64,000 nucleotides of DNA from Luscinia megarhynchos (lineage: Eukaryota; Chordata; Aves; Passeriformes; Turdidae): positions 14,491,502-14,555,501 of the forward strand of contig CM067570.1 of the NCBI GenBank assembly GCA_034336665.1. Reading direction: 5' to 3'. The translations under genes and the position numbers were made by a program. The notes beneath the pieces were generated by a model. That model did no database searches and was not told the origin of the DNA. It worked only from the letters and a program-made list of their open reading frames with translations. This document shows, piece by piece, positions 24,180 through 36,489 of this stretch; the stretch's first letter is position 1; each line of letters starts with the position of its first letter.

Positions 24180-26285
24180 CCAACTCCACGTGCCTCAGAA
24201 AACTGTAGGGCAGTCCATAATGAACGTACATCCATTTAAACAGAAGCTCTGTGTTCAGTACAGATCATGGCTTTTGTTCTGTAAGCTGTGCTTGTCTCTT
24301 TGGCAAAGCCACCTCACGCACACTCAAGGAGGGGCAGGATTTCCTTTGGCTTGCTTACTTTATACTTTTTGGCTATGGAAGGGGTGTAGGTTTCTAAAAT
24401 GAGAATGATTGACACTTTCCCTGCACATCTGCAGCCAGGCTCTAGAATCAGGTGGAGCCATTGATCTCAGTGGTGTTCTTCCCATTTGCTTCAGCAGTGA
24501 GTTTGTCTTTCTATGCACGCAGAGGTGCAAACCCCAGAGTGAATTCACCTGGCCTTCCCTTGTTCATAAATGAGCATCTACAAAGTGAATTTATAGGAGT
24601 CAGTGAGTTTTTCTTTTCAGAATAAATAATTAGGTCCTATCACCTAGAAGTTTCAAAGACATGTCCAGAACTTAATACTGTCTGTCTAGCAATAATTGTG
24701 ACAGGTGGTGTGGAATGGTTGGATTATCTAGAATCACAAATAGAAGTTTCCATCCAGGAATTTCCTTTTGCAAATAGACACAAGATTCAATAGATAAATA
24801 CTAGAGAATCAAAGTTATCATTCTTACAAAAATTATCCAATATTCCAGTCTAGATCTTGCCATCAATGTTGTTAAATCTTTAGCCTCCTGTCCCAACATG
24901 AAGGAAATCAGATGGGAATATTTATGGCAGCTGTTAAGAAGAGGCAAAGGCGTCCAGCTGCAATTCTGAATGGCTTTTTGCAGCTGCACATGGTGGTGCT
25001 GAGACAGCCTTGATATGCTGCCTAGTGTTCCCAAATTAGCTCCCAGCAAAGAGCTTAAGTCTCTAAGCTGAATGATGGTGAGTGTCTCAGTGTTCTAACT
25101 TCTGCTTATCCTGGGAATTGAGGTAAACATGTCTGGCTGCCTGGACTGTGAAAAATACGATTTGCCATTGAAATGTGTCTGGCCTAATTATCTTGAGGCC
25201 AACTTGCCTGGGTCCAGAGCTACGTGATCCTCCTAAGGGTGTGATTCCAGACATATCCCCTTCCCCATGAAAGGGGAACTGAGGAGCTGAGCCTCATGCA
25301 AACAACAGTGCAGCACCCTATGACTAATGCTGCTGGAAGAGGGTCTTTGCTATCTGAGAACTTGAATCTCATGAGGAAAATTTGGCTGTTTGGCTAATGT
25401 CCCATGCCAACCGAGTTCACACAGGCTGGGAGGAATCTCACAGCTCATGACTGACCATGAAGAGGAAGGTTATTGCCAGGGAAAGGGTGCTGTGCTAGAC
25501 AACGATGCATGGCCAAGTTTGGATGAATTAATAGGATGAGGAGAAGCTTATTTGGATTTCTCTGGAGTATTTTTACTCTGCAGACTAAGGTAGCTGCTTT
25601 CCATGATGTTCTAAGCCTGTAAATTCCTTCTGGCCTGAACAATATTTTTATTATTATTATTTTTAAGCATGTAGACTAAACACGATCCATACATCTCAGA
25701 GCTGCCCAAGCAGTTATTTCCCTTGCATTGGGAAAACAGAGTCCTCTGGATTGTTTATAGCCAGCTCTGTGCTTTGGATGGCTGACTTTGCAGGACCTCT
25801 TTTGCTTTGGGTGGCACAAGGGAGGCAGTAAGAAGGTCACAGCACCCCCAGCTTGCTGTGCTTTATTCTCAGTGATTGAATGAGCACCACACATAAGCTC
25901 TGCTGGGACAGCTAGTCTCTAAGAGGACAAATTCCAATTTTGCACTGAGTGGCACAAATCCAGAGCCACTTTACTGAAATCAGCAGAGTTATTTTGGGTC
26001 AGGACTGAAAAGAACCTAGCCTAAGGTCAGAATCTGAGTTAACAATCCTCAGAAGCTGCAGAGACTAGATAGTATTTAGTTGGAAAGCCAAGGCATATCT
26101 GAAGATATTCTGACTTGAGCTGCCTGACCTGACATAGCTGAAAGCTGCTCTAGTTCTCTAGCTCCTCTCTGGCAAGAGACTTACAGATTCTCTGCTTATC
26201 AGCAAGGACATTGATCAGTTCACTATCTCTCTCCAAGGACTCTTATAAGGACTTTCACAGGGTCCCTGGGATCATATCTTTTTCT
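24180..26285. other. unique noncoding DNA with two possible ancient SINE-like scraps
   Basis: No exon was recognised. Near 24440-24500 ('ccattgatctcagtggtgtt') and, in the opposite sense, near 25960-26000 ('actgaaatcagcagagttat') are strings that resemble an old amniote SINE/LINE-tail motif known from reptile genomes ('ttgatttcagtggagtta'). The matches are short and made by eye, so I do not list them as separate elements. A T/A-rich run occurs at 25643-25665. Confidence 0.45.
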
Positions 26286-26577
26286 GGTTACAGCAGTGGG
26301 GCCAGTACAGGACAATATGAGTACTGTGAGCAGTTTTGGACATCAAGCTTCAACATCCTCACAAAGGAAAGTGGAGGGGCAGGAACTGATCTCTTCACTC
26401 TTGTGCCCAGTGACAGGACTGGAGGAAACAGCATGAAGCTGAGTCAGGAGAGGCTTAGGTTCAATACCAGGAAAAGGTTTCTCACCCAGAGGATGTCTGG
26501 GCACCAGGAATTGGACTTGATGATCCTGATGGGTCCCTTCCAACTCAGCATCCTCTATGATTCTATGATTTTATGTT
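26286..26577 (+). mobile_element. CR1 LINE 3' end, plus strand, internally deleted
   Basis: The frame reading DLFTLVPSDRTGGNSMKL, then LRFNTRKRFLTQRM (about 26384-26500), corresponds to the last part of CR1 ORF2. It is followed by the 3' UTR ('ggacttgatgatcctgatgg') and the tail 'tctatgattctatgatttta' ending near 26575. The start (near 26290-26345, translating as GQYEYCEQFW) matches an upstream ORF2 block. The VQRRA.RMVKG and GLFSLEKRRL blocks that should lie between are absent, so about 100-200 bp appear to have been deleted near 26345-26360. This copy is close in sequence to the minus-strand copy at 14.7 kb. Confidence 0.93.
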
Positions 26578-27254
26578 CTTTGATGGATAAATAGAGTCTT
26601 AGTCACAGAGGAAGGGACTGAATATGGATGAATGAATCAACAGAAGAGGAACGGAAAGAACAGGAGAGAAACCATTCCCTTCCACAATGCCTTCAAATGG
26701 CTCTATTTGACAGAAATATAATGCCTCTTCCCCTCAAACCCACCCCTGAAACAGCAGCAAACATTGGAGGGAAGGATTTTCAGTTCTGCAATAAAGTTCA
26801 TGATGCACATTGATAAAAAGCCATCAGCTAAGTGTTTAAAGGCTGCAACACTTGATCACTGTACAGATTATTTTTCCTTGCTTGGTATTTCTTTTTTTTT
26901 CAGGAAGGCCTCTGTATTGGATCCAACAGTGTTTGGACAACTCTTAGCCCAGCTCCATAGCTAGAAAAACCTTACACAATAATATTATATGAAGAAAACC
27001 TAATTTGTCTTCACACTCTGTCCTTCCTCCTCACAGTGAATGGTCCTAGACTGCTTAAGAAAGTAGGAAGTTAGTAAGTAATTAGAAATCCATCATATTT
27101 ATGAATATGCATTACATACATACACCCCCACACAATACATTCAGTAACATTTGGTTGTAAGTTAAGCTCTGATTTGATCTTGACAACATCAGTTCAAGCA
27201 CATCTTCTCCAGCACCATTCACTCTGCCCTTTAAGTTTAGCCCTAAGATTGCAG
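26578..27254. other. unique noncoding DNA, no gene recognised
   Basis: This is unique A/T-rich sequence downstream of the CR1 tail, with a short T-run at 26890-26900. Nothing else was recognised. Confidence 0.5.
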
Positions 27255-27385
27255 AAATCCTACATCTGTCTTCAGCTCTGCCACAATTTTGCCAGATCAC
27301 CTCAGAATAACAGTTTGATATACAAGGATCTGTTTTCTCATCTGTAATACTTCTGAAACTCCTGGGAGGTTTGTCAGCATGCTGG
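27255..27385 (+). mobile_element. probable MIR-like SINE remnant
   Basis: The order of blocks fits a MIR-type tRNA-derived SINE: 'cttcagctctgccaca', then 'gccagatcacctcagaat', then 'ctgttttctcatctgtaata', then 'ctcctgggaggttt'. The third block closely matches the well-known 'cagtttcctcatctgtaaaa' region of the core/3' part. The 5' tRNA-like part is not recognisable. The call is by eye. Confidence 0.5.
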
Positions 27386-28149
27386 ATGTGCAGGAGTCAC
27401 TTTTGTGCTGGTACAAAGGGGGTTGCAGGTGAAATTCAGCTATGGTCACACCTCACCTGGAAACTTCCAAACAGGGTGAGATTAGCTAAATTATGAGTTC
27501 AGAACTGGATGGCAAAGATGTTTCCCTCTTATGATGCATTACACGTCCTTCAAAGCTCACTCCCATGTTTTACTCAGCTGTTCTCAGACTTTTCTGAAAA
27601 ACTCATGAAGTGGAAAGTGACACAGCAAACCTGGTTGAATGACTTCCATTAATAACTCTATAACAAGTTATAAACAGTCAGCAAGACAAGATTGCAGAAA
27701 GTTTTTTTAAAAGCTTTTTGTTTCCTCTCTTCATTACCAGGAACCCCTTTTTCTTGGCTATTCACCCTCTCTAGTTCAGGAGAGCTTGGGCTAGAATCTC
27801 ACAGAAAGGGAAAAAACAGCTCCTTTGGATGCAGTGAGGACAGACAGACAGCTTTCTCAGCAGGTACCTGCTTGGTACCAAAGTAAAAAAAAGTATTTTA
27901 GATGTTCTTAAAGTAAAATGCTTTGAATGACAAGAAACTACCCTCAAAATATATTTCAAATTTTTTTAAAAGCAAATAATTGGTAAGGATTTATTTTTTA
28001 GAAATAATGCTTACCTTTTAATTCAAATTTTTAGTGTAAGACTACCAAAATCCTTAATTCATGTAGAACCCATTCTTTCTCCTATTCTTGTTGTGAAATT
28101 TGGTTCAGGTTCTTAAATTACCACTGCAAATCCCTATTAAGGTAAATTA
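27386..28149. other. unique A/T-rich DNA
   Basis: A/T content rises towards 27880-28060 with several T and A runs. No gene or repeat family was recognised. Confidence 0.5.
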
Positions 28150-28430
28150 ATATTTTTTATTGTCTAAGAATACTCTTAATGACTTAATTAAAAAAAGTAC
28201 TAAAAACAGACTTGAATGGAAACAGGCTTCATTTGCACCTAGGTATAAGGTCTTTACATTTTGGCCCAGAGATTCAAAACAAAATGCTTGCAGCTTGATT
28301 TCTAGATTTGTATCAAACACAACTGGCACATGTATCAGTACATCTTGTATCTTTATATATCGGGCCAACTTTGTAGGCGTTCAAATAAGAACATTAACGT
28401 GTATTTGAAGCACGTATCTTAGAAACCTGT
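28150..28430. other. candidate conserved noncoding element (unverified)
   Basis: This is A/T-rich, non-repetitive sequence with a TTAATTAA homeodomain-type palindrome at 28184-28191. It keeps CpGs in an A/T-rich setting near 28359-28413 (tatatcgggcc, taggcgttc, taacgtg, gcacgta), where decayed neutral DNA usually loses them. These are only soft hints of constraint. Overlapping frames of 73 and 82 codons are not recognisable proteins. Confidence 0.25.
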
Positions 28431-30507
28431 CTGCATTACTGTACTGGAAAACAATTCTCTAGAGTTTATGTAAAAACAGAAAAAAAGTTTTCTCTCCCAT
28501 ACCCATTAGGAGAGAAAAATCAAAAAAACATCAAAGACATTAAAGCAGAGGGGTGATTTATGTGAATTTTGGAAGGTCCAACAGGTAAAGAGTGAATTCC
28601 AACCCAGAGATCTGATATCCATCCTATTTCAAAGGTGAAGATATAGTTCACCAAGTTTTGCTTAAAAAAATGTTATTTATTTTTAATAAAAAGCATTCAC
28701 TCACTGGCCTGTTAGCTTGGCAGCCACTGCTTAATGCTGTCAACTGGAACATGTGAGTTTGTGAAAAACTCAAGTTCCCAGGACCTAGGCTGGCAGAGGC
28801 TAAGTGCTTTTTGGAGATGCTGCATTTGAGTCCCTGGAGGAGGGAAAATGGCTTTAAAGCTCTGTAGGGTTAGGAGATTCATGGGTCTTGTTACAGTGGG
28901 CTCCCTTATGTCTCATTTGTGTGTGCCTTCTTGGCTGGGCAAAACAGTATAAGTTGGTGAGACCATGAAGGAAAACAAGGGCAAGGAATTAGGATTTTTT
29001 TTTTTTGCACAGCAGAGATTGGGGTCTAGATGCTGGGATTTTTTTGCCAGACTGTGAAAGGGAAAGAATAAAAAAATGAGGGAAATGATTCAGGGCTACA
29101 AATAACTCAGGGACGACAGGCATCTTAACCCTGTGGGTGCTGTTATAACTGGAAACATTTCTCTGAACTGTGGGTCTTGTCTCTGTCTGAGACCACAGGT
29201 AGTGGAAGGTTATTCTGTCATATTGTGTCATTAACATTCATGACACAGATTTTTAAAAACTCAGCATTATGAATGTGCAGTGTGGCTCCCATCCCTTGGA
29301 ATCCCAATCAAGATTCACTACCTCGTTAAGTTAGGGACTCCCTGGAGTCACTGGGTGGAAAGTGATTGGCTCAGATTGAGCACAGGACTAATGTGAAACA
29401 TTGCATTCAATTCAACCACATTGCATTGAACCACTTTTCAGTAAGCTGTGAAATTCTTGCTGGATGCTTCTCCTGAATGGGACTTTGGTCCAACCACAAG
29501 AAACTCTCTGAAAAGAGAGGCTCTCTCTGCCTTTTTCTAGGTCATCCAGCTAATTGCATTAATTTTCAGCTGTGGCCCTGTCTGTAAAGAGGCAGCAAAG
29601 ACAGGGATTGTTTTTTGCAGGATGATTTCCCAGTCTCTCTTTTGGAAGAGCCATCTGGACTCCAGTTCATATTCTCAGTGCCATTTTCCTGGGTACCTTA
29701 CCTATTCCCTCTGCTGGGTTTCTGTGGCAGTGAAAATTTCTGGCATGACTCTCATAATGTTAACATTAAACCCATCAGTTGTACTTGAAGCAACCCACAC
29801 GTCTTCCTTTCTGATGCTAATTTGGTTTCCTCCCTGGAAGTCTAAAATATCAAAGCTAATCCTTTGCAGCATTTCTTTAGAACAGCCATTCTAAAATGGG
29901 GCTGGACACCATTTCTTTCCAACTCCTAATGGTGATATTCCAAGTCACTCATTATCTCTCTTCCTCCCCCCCACTCAGTGGACAAATGGAGTCTTTATAA
30001 GAGAATAAAAGAATCCAAATATCCTTTGGTGCCAGCTATAAAAATTAAATACAAGTTCAATCCAGACATTTCCCTTCCTATCACATTCAAAGCCTCCTTT
30101 CTGCAAGGATCTGCTCTTGTGCTCACTGTTTCTGTGCCTGTAACCCACAATTAGAGCCTCTGAGCTCAGACTGCCCGAGAGAAGTGAAACCAGAATGGAC
30201 ATCTTGCCTGAAATTCAGTAGCACTGAGGTCCGTGGCTCTGGGCCCTAACAGAATATCTCAAAACCATTTTGGCCATTTAGTGGCAGGAGCTGAGTTTCT
30301 GAGGCGGGTGAGAGAAGTGAAACACTTTCCTGTGAAAGGCAGGAGGCAGGAGACAGGCTGGATGGTTTGTGCTGTGGGATTTGGTTGGGTTACCCGGAAG
30401 GAACTGGCCTGATGCATCTTGCAGAAAGATTTCGCCACTAACACTTTGCAGAATTACATCTACCAATTATTGGCTGGTATTTCCTAGCAGAAGTAATTTG
30501 TACTTGT
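28431..30507. other. unique noncoding DNA, no gene recognised
   Basis: No exon or RNA gene was recognised. Homopolymer T-runs occur at about 28993-29006 and a C-run near 29965. A short duplicated string (acattgcatt) lies at 29398 and 29418. The stretch 30230-30470 keeps several CpGs but shows no other signal. Confidence 0.5.
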
Positions 30508-30534
30508 TTTTTCCCTTTTTAAAAAAGGGAAAAA
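30508..30534. repeat. A/T-rich palindrome with G/C blocks
   Basis: Thirteen bases, TTTTTCCCTTTTT, face their reverse complement AAAAAGGGAAAAA around a single central A. The site is an almost perfect inverted repeat whose left arm is all pyrimidine and right arm all purine. Cruciform extrusion or a chance low-complexity arrangement are both possible. Confidence 0.75.
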
Positions 30535-33500
30535 CCACCACCAGCCTTTCCAGGGGAACATCAGAGTGCTTAACCAATAAAGCATTTTCTTTCCTTCGGG
30601 GGAAAAAAGCATCCTTCTATTTCATATAGATTTTACATGCATTGCAACACCCTTTTAACTTTTCCAGGCTTAGATTACAGTGCCTCCAGTCCTGGCATTA
30701 AAGCTGATTTACACCCCATAGTAAAGTAAAACACTGTCAGATTAAGAGCTTTGAAGGCCTTGGCTTCATGGAGGTTAATGGAGTTCATCCCGTTAATGTC
30801 AGCTCAAGGATGGCTCAAGGGAAAATGGAATAATATTAAAACAAAGCAAATTGCAGGAAAAGTGACACTTAGTAGTTTTGTGAGGCTTTTTCTTGGGACA
30901 AACATCAGAATGTGCCCTTTGCCATATATGTTATGCATTCCTTCAACTTGTTCTGAGATGACTAACTCCATATTCTGACATAAAAGGAGATTAAGCCTCC
31001 ATGTCAATGTTCTAATCAAATCAAATATTGCAGTTCTGGAGGCTCACTGAGGACTTATAGTCAATAAGACAACTTTATGAGAAAGGTTCTGTCACAGACA
31101 CTTCATCATCACATTTAGTATTTGCTTCTCATGCAAACAAGACCATGCCCCTGTGTCTTGACTTTTGCACTACCTTTTATATTTCTTCACCTCAGAATAG
31201 AGCCTGAGAGCCTGTGCTGGCCAAAAAATAGGCCTTTATTTGTCTTTTACCTCCTATAATATGTGCAGTCACCTCACGACTGAAGAAATTATGTCACTGG
31301 AGGGTGACATCTCCAGATTTGATGAAAATGTCCATTTGAGTTGTTGGAGAAGAGGTAGAAGGAGAATGTATTGTGACCACATGATTTCTTTGAACATGAC
31401 TTTTCCATGGAAGTAGTTTGCCTGTTTCCACTGCCAGGCAGTAGACATATTACAGTCCTCAGACAAAACCTACATATTCTCTAAAATGCAGATTCTGAAG
31501 TGCAAAAGACAGGACAGCTTTCTCCCTTGTGTCATGCTATGTCATGTCCTGTCCCTCATTCTTCCTCTCCCTGCCCCTTTAGCTTTGATGTCACTCTCCA
31601 GTGACACCATTCTTGAATTGTGAGATAACTGACAGGGGAAGGCTGAGAATGAAAGTCAGCAAACCTGGCTATCCTCTTCCTCCTCAGATTCACTAAGAAT
31701 TGTCATAAGAAATTACCAGGTTATTAAGATTTTTTTCAGTAGCTGTCTTTTGGCACTTTTGCTACTTAAATGGGCTTGAAAGCAGAGTCCAGATAGTAGA
31801 TCTGTTCTTCTATCTGTTCTTCCAGTAGACTTTTCTTTTTTAATATTATTGGGGCAAGCTTGTAAATGACAAGTTCATATTAGTCTTAAAACTCAACACT
31901 CTTCAATGTACCCATGTTGTAGCCTCTGCTTTTATCTCTACAGTTCTTGTGGTCACCAAAAGTTTGTGATAACTCTCCCAGTGGGACTAAAGTCTGCCTC
32001 ATGTTGCCTTGTCCCTATTATTTCTTCAGCAAGGACACTGAATGGATGATCTGGGCATTGGCAGGTCCTGGTCCTTAAGCACAGATTGTGTTCTTTTGAC
32101 ATATCTAAGGAGCAGCATTATGAGCAGGAAGGTTGTAAAATTAAGGTGGAAAGAAGGAGAATTCAATGCCTTTCCCACAAAGCCTCAGCAGATAGTGGGA
32201 GTCAGATTGATCTGAATGCATCCAAGTGATTGTTAGTTTATTTTCCAAGAGAGTCCTACTTTTCACTTTTTAGAGAGCAAGTTGGATTTATCTGGAGTCT
32301 CTCTTTCTCTTGTGGATGAGTCATACACATGTATTTTTATGCATACACTTTGGTATTAATCAGCAATTTCCCTTTGATTCACTCCTTTTCTCTTTGCTCC
32401 TCATTAAATGTTCCAGCAAATGACTTTGTGTTCAGTCCTATGCTGATCCAATTCTAAAAGTTTTGGCATTCTTTTACCTGTTAAAAGGATGAAACCAGTT
32501 TCAGGCAGGAAACTAGTAAATTTAGAGAGAACCTTACAAAGAGTGAGTTTAAAATTAATCATGTGGCCAAGCTGCCCAATCAGAACAGATATAAATCCCA
32601 GCAACAAATTGCCCATGAACAGAGAAGGGAAAAGGACTATTTATTTCAATGACTTCACAGCTGGACTCACACAATATATACATTTGAAAGCAAAAAACGA
32701 AATGCAAGTCATCCAAGAAGGAACCTGCTATGAATCATTGACAAAGAAATGTATTTGCAACAAGGAGTCTCAAATAGCAAAATTCTTGCATGAGGCAGCA
32801 TGTTTCAGATTCAAGTTTTACATGGGATCAAAGCTTCTCGATGGACCCTTAATGTAAAATTCAGAAAAAAACCTGCCATACCTTCAGCTGTTTTATATTT
32901 TTTGAGCAAGACATGGATATTAAATGCCTCCTTTCCCTGATGTGTCTGGTGACTTTTTTGGAATGTTGACAGTTTTGCAAAATGGATGTCCTTTCCATGT
33001 CTTGAGGAATGTCTGGGCAAAAGTGACCAATGCTGTACAAGCAGTGCAAGAAGAATGACTAAAATCCAGTACACAGCTCTGAACACATAATCTGGGCTAA
33101 GTCACAGACCTGGCCTGCCAAATGGGCATGAATGAAAACCAGCTTCTCTTCCTGCTGGCAGCAAGCTTGGAGGAAAGATGATCTGTTTAAGTCTAGTCTC
33201 TTTCCTTGAGCAGTCCCTTGTTCAAAATTAAAATTAAAATAATACCAGTGTGCCAATATGTTTACTGAAAAGCCCTGCATGGCGTAAGCACAGTGCAGTC
33301 TAGGTGACTCTGCCAGAGAGTCTGCAAGGAAAGCCACAGCAGTTTTCCAGCAGGATACACTGCCTGCATGCTCCTCCTGGAGTCTCTGGCCCTATGGACC
33401 CAAAACCTTCCCATTTAGATTTCGACCAAACACCGTTCTCCCATGAAAGCAAACTGTGGAGCAAATAAAAACCAGTTTCTGCTTGGCTGGGGCCACATAC

Positions 33501-35585
33501 TTCATCTTGAAATAAGGATGGGATAGAGGCTGAGTCTTATTCTATGTCCATTTCTAAAATCTGATGGTCTCTGTGAAGCCCAGTATGTTTTTTTTTCTGC
33601 ATTGGGAAATTCTTTCCCCAGCAGCTTAGAAGAGTTTCGTGGGAATGAGAGGGCACTGGGATGAAATGTGGCAGCTTTGAGGACAAGTTACCCACGCTTC
33701 CTTTGCTATCATGATACATTTGCATGTCTATGGAATATTTGCCACACTCTTCCATGAGGCATTGAAGCCAGCTTTCAAATGCTGAGTAAAACTTTATTCC
33801 TTTTACATGCCCAGTTTAATTTATTCCATCAGCACTGGCTACGTAAAGGCATAAATCTTCCCATGGAACTGCACAAAGCAACCAGCATCAATTTCTAATT
33901 TCAGATGGTTGAGCAGCAACTGCCAGGTGTCCAGAAGCTAGTGCACTTCATCTTTTCCTCAGGTTTCATACAATAAAGTGAATAATAGAGGTAATCAATT
34001 TGGAGAAAAAAAAATAGAAGAAGCTGCACCTGTTTTGCTACAGCAGAATTTGGAGAATAGAATCTGCAGGTTAGAGACTACAACATCTTGGTTAGCAAAA
34101 GGTTGATTTCATGGGGACTGCAAACATGTTGAGTGTGTAATCATCTCTCCAGAGCTGCACTGTCATTTGTCACTGCAGATCTGCAGAAAGGCCTCTCGTG
34201 ATGTTTCAGCTCCACCGACTGGGGAGCGTGGCAGGAAATCATGGGAAAAATCAAGTGTGATCCTTTCTAGTCCCAGCCTTCTAACTTGGCATGGAGCTGT
34301 TTTCAGCTGCTGCAAGTATTTGCTTTATCTGAGAGTAAAATCTGAGGAATTAAAAATGTTCAAGAGAAGAAATATTTCTAAAATAAGAATCTTAACAAAA
34401 GCACTCTTGAAGTAGTCTGGATTATCCTTTTCTCTCTCCTATTTCAAGTATTCCTATAAGAAAACACAGTAGAGGGAACAAGCCTGTATAGGGAGTGGCT
34501 TCCTCATGGTTTTCAGACAGTGTCTGTGGGTAACCAGCAGCTTGAAAGAGGAGCCCATGGATAAAATGCTGAGGAAGTAACCCAGGATGGATGTGAGAGC
34601 ATTTCAGAGTCCCCTTTCATCCTGCCTGGCAAACTTGACAAGCTGGAGCCAACCCTGCAGTAAAACTCGAGTCTTTAATTACTCCAGGTAAATTCACACA
34701 AGTAAGGGGAAAGGTGGGATGGGGAGGTGGGCATGAACTTCATGCATCAGCCAAATCCCACCTTTGGATGCACACTGCTATCTGCCATGGGAACTGAAGG
34801 AGCAACTGGCAGAGGTAGTGTGTTGTTATTGTACAAGAACAGATGGTTAAAGGGAGATGTGATACATACATGTCTCTGATAGCCAGAAAAAATACATGGA
34901 TATTCAAAATCCTGGCTCCTCTTCCTGATTCTGGGAGGAAATGTGGCTTAAGCAAGTACACTCAACAGAATCAATCACTTAGATTTAGTGTGCAATGTTT
35001 CTAAAAAACATATTATCTTAAAAGGGATCCTAACTTTGTACACATCTTTTAGAAAACCTTTCCACAATCTTATTTTTAAATGTATAAATGGTCTCTATCT
35101 GTCTCCACAGGCAATGATATTGGGCTGACTTAAATGGAAAATTGAAAAACTGAGGAGTTGAGACTAACAACCATGACCTTCCATGAGGTTGGCAGCTCAT
35201 TGCACTTTTCTATAGCTCCAAGAACAAACAGTGCTGTGACCACCTATACTGCTGGGGTTTTTTTGTGGTTATGCCCTGCTGTTTAGGATTTCAATTCATC
35301 TGCCTGCCATGTAAAAAGTTTATAGTACAGACTGGCACTTTTCAGAAGCGCAGAGACTTTGGTGTCTGGACCACATGCACATTGCCCTGTCCATGGGCTT
35401 AAACCCAATATAACAGCACCTCCTTCTTTCCCAGTTCATTCCCTCTCAGGTTTCCTACTGAAAGCCTTAAGATTTTACACAGTTTCAAGAAAAACAGTTA
35501 GGGAAAAAATGTCTGGTTTAGAAGAGTAATTTATTTTCCTCCATCTCCTTTTTCAGAAATGGCCAGACTGTTAAAACATTAATTA
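30535..35585. other. unique noncoding DNA, no gene recognised
   Basis: About 5 kb was read on both strands. There is no recognisable exon, RNA gene or transposon. Frames reach 122 codons (32489-32857) without domains. Small A/T-rich stretches (for example the aaaatt repeats at 33228-33245) are low complexity. Confidence 0.55.
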
Positions 35586-35650
35586 CCAAAAAAAAACAAA
35601 CCCCACCAGAAAAATTCCCCCCACTAAAAAAAAAAAACCAACCAAAAAAT
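35586..35650 (+). repeat. A-rich/C-rich low-complexity patch
   Basis: Runs of A (up to 12) are interrupted by CCCC and ACC blocks. It resembles a degenerated A-rich tail, but I see no retrocopied sequence upstream of it. The direction of any such insertion is unknown. Confidence 0.75.
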
Positions 35651-35689
35651 GCCAGCCTGAGGCAGAACATGAACATGGAAAGTTTCAGT

Positions 35690-35850
35690 CCAAATAATTA
35701 AAATTTGACAAAGCTATAAATCCTTGAAGAGAAGAACTTCCACTGGAGACCGTTAAGAAAAGTTTAATTCCCATAATGTTATTCTCAATGTTAATTACAT
35801 AATGCATTAATGAATGGATAGGGGCTGTTATTCACAGAGGTGGATTTGGC
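35690..35850. other. candidate conserved noncoding element with homeodomain-type cores (unverified)
   Basis: The sequence is unique and A/T-rich and clusters homeodomain-type cores: TAATTA at 35792-35797, ATTAAT near 35806-35811 and AATTAAAA near 35696-35703. The 'acataatgcattaatgaatg' run is typical in composition of vertebrate noncoding enhancers. No alignment could be made, so constraint is an inference. Confidence 0.25.
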
Positions 35851-36229
35851 TTACTGCCCCTTAGGAATTCACTCTCTCATAGCAGCTGCTGGAAGAAATG
35901 TTATCTGCTGGGCAGACACTGCTGTGTTGTTTGGAACTGCCAGAAAGGAGCAAGATCCCATGTAAGGTTATGAACCCCTTTTCACCTTGTGTTATGCATC
36001 ATCAATCTTTAAACATGATGTTCCCATTCACATTCAAGCAAATACCACACTGCCATAAAAGTCTCTTGAAAAAGTACAATAAAATCATGAAACCAGCTAT
36101 AGAAGTAGTGAACAGAGAAGATGTTTCATTGTAATAAGTTCAAATGAGAGATAATGATCTAAATATCTCCACATTTTAGGAAAATGTGCACCTGGAATCT
36201 ACCCAGAACTTTCACAATGGGCTGAACCA

Positions 36230-36400
36230 GCTCCTTCAGACTCTGGGAAAGTTCAGACCCACGTTCCCACTCTCTGGCTCGGAACCATCTCAGCTTTGAT
36301 CTCGTATTTCATCATGTTGCACACCGCTGCCCTCCTATTGTGGCTCGAGTCAATTGCGTCATTTAACAAAAGTGCTACAGAAGGTGTGGGGAAAAAAGAT
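36230..36400. promoter_or_regulatory. candidate regulatory element with CEBP-ATF composite site (unverified)
   Basis: ATTGCGTCA at 36353-36361 is, on the minus strand, TGACGCAAT, which fits the C/EBP-ATF composite response element consensus. The surrounding 100 bp keeps several CpGs (ccacgttc, gctcggaac, tctcgta, caccgctg, gctcgag) in otherwise CpG-poor DNA. Function is an inference from motif and composition alone. Confidence 0.25.
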
Positions 36401-36426
36401 GTGTGGGACCATTTGCTTTTGTTCTA

Positions 36427-36489
36427 CCACACACACACAGAGAAATAAAAAATATTTACGAAAAAAAGAAAAGAAAGAGAGAGAAGAGA
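36427..36489 (+). repeat. small compound simple repeat (CA then A/G)
   Basis: A CA run (36427-36439) is followed about 20 bp later by a 30-nt all-purine run of AAAG/AG units (36460-36489). Both are short and typical of neutral microsatellite seeds. Confidence 0.85.
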
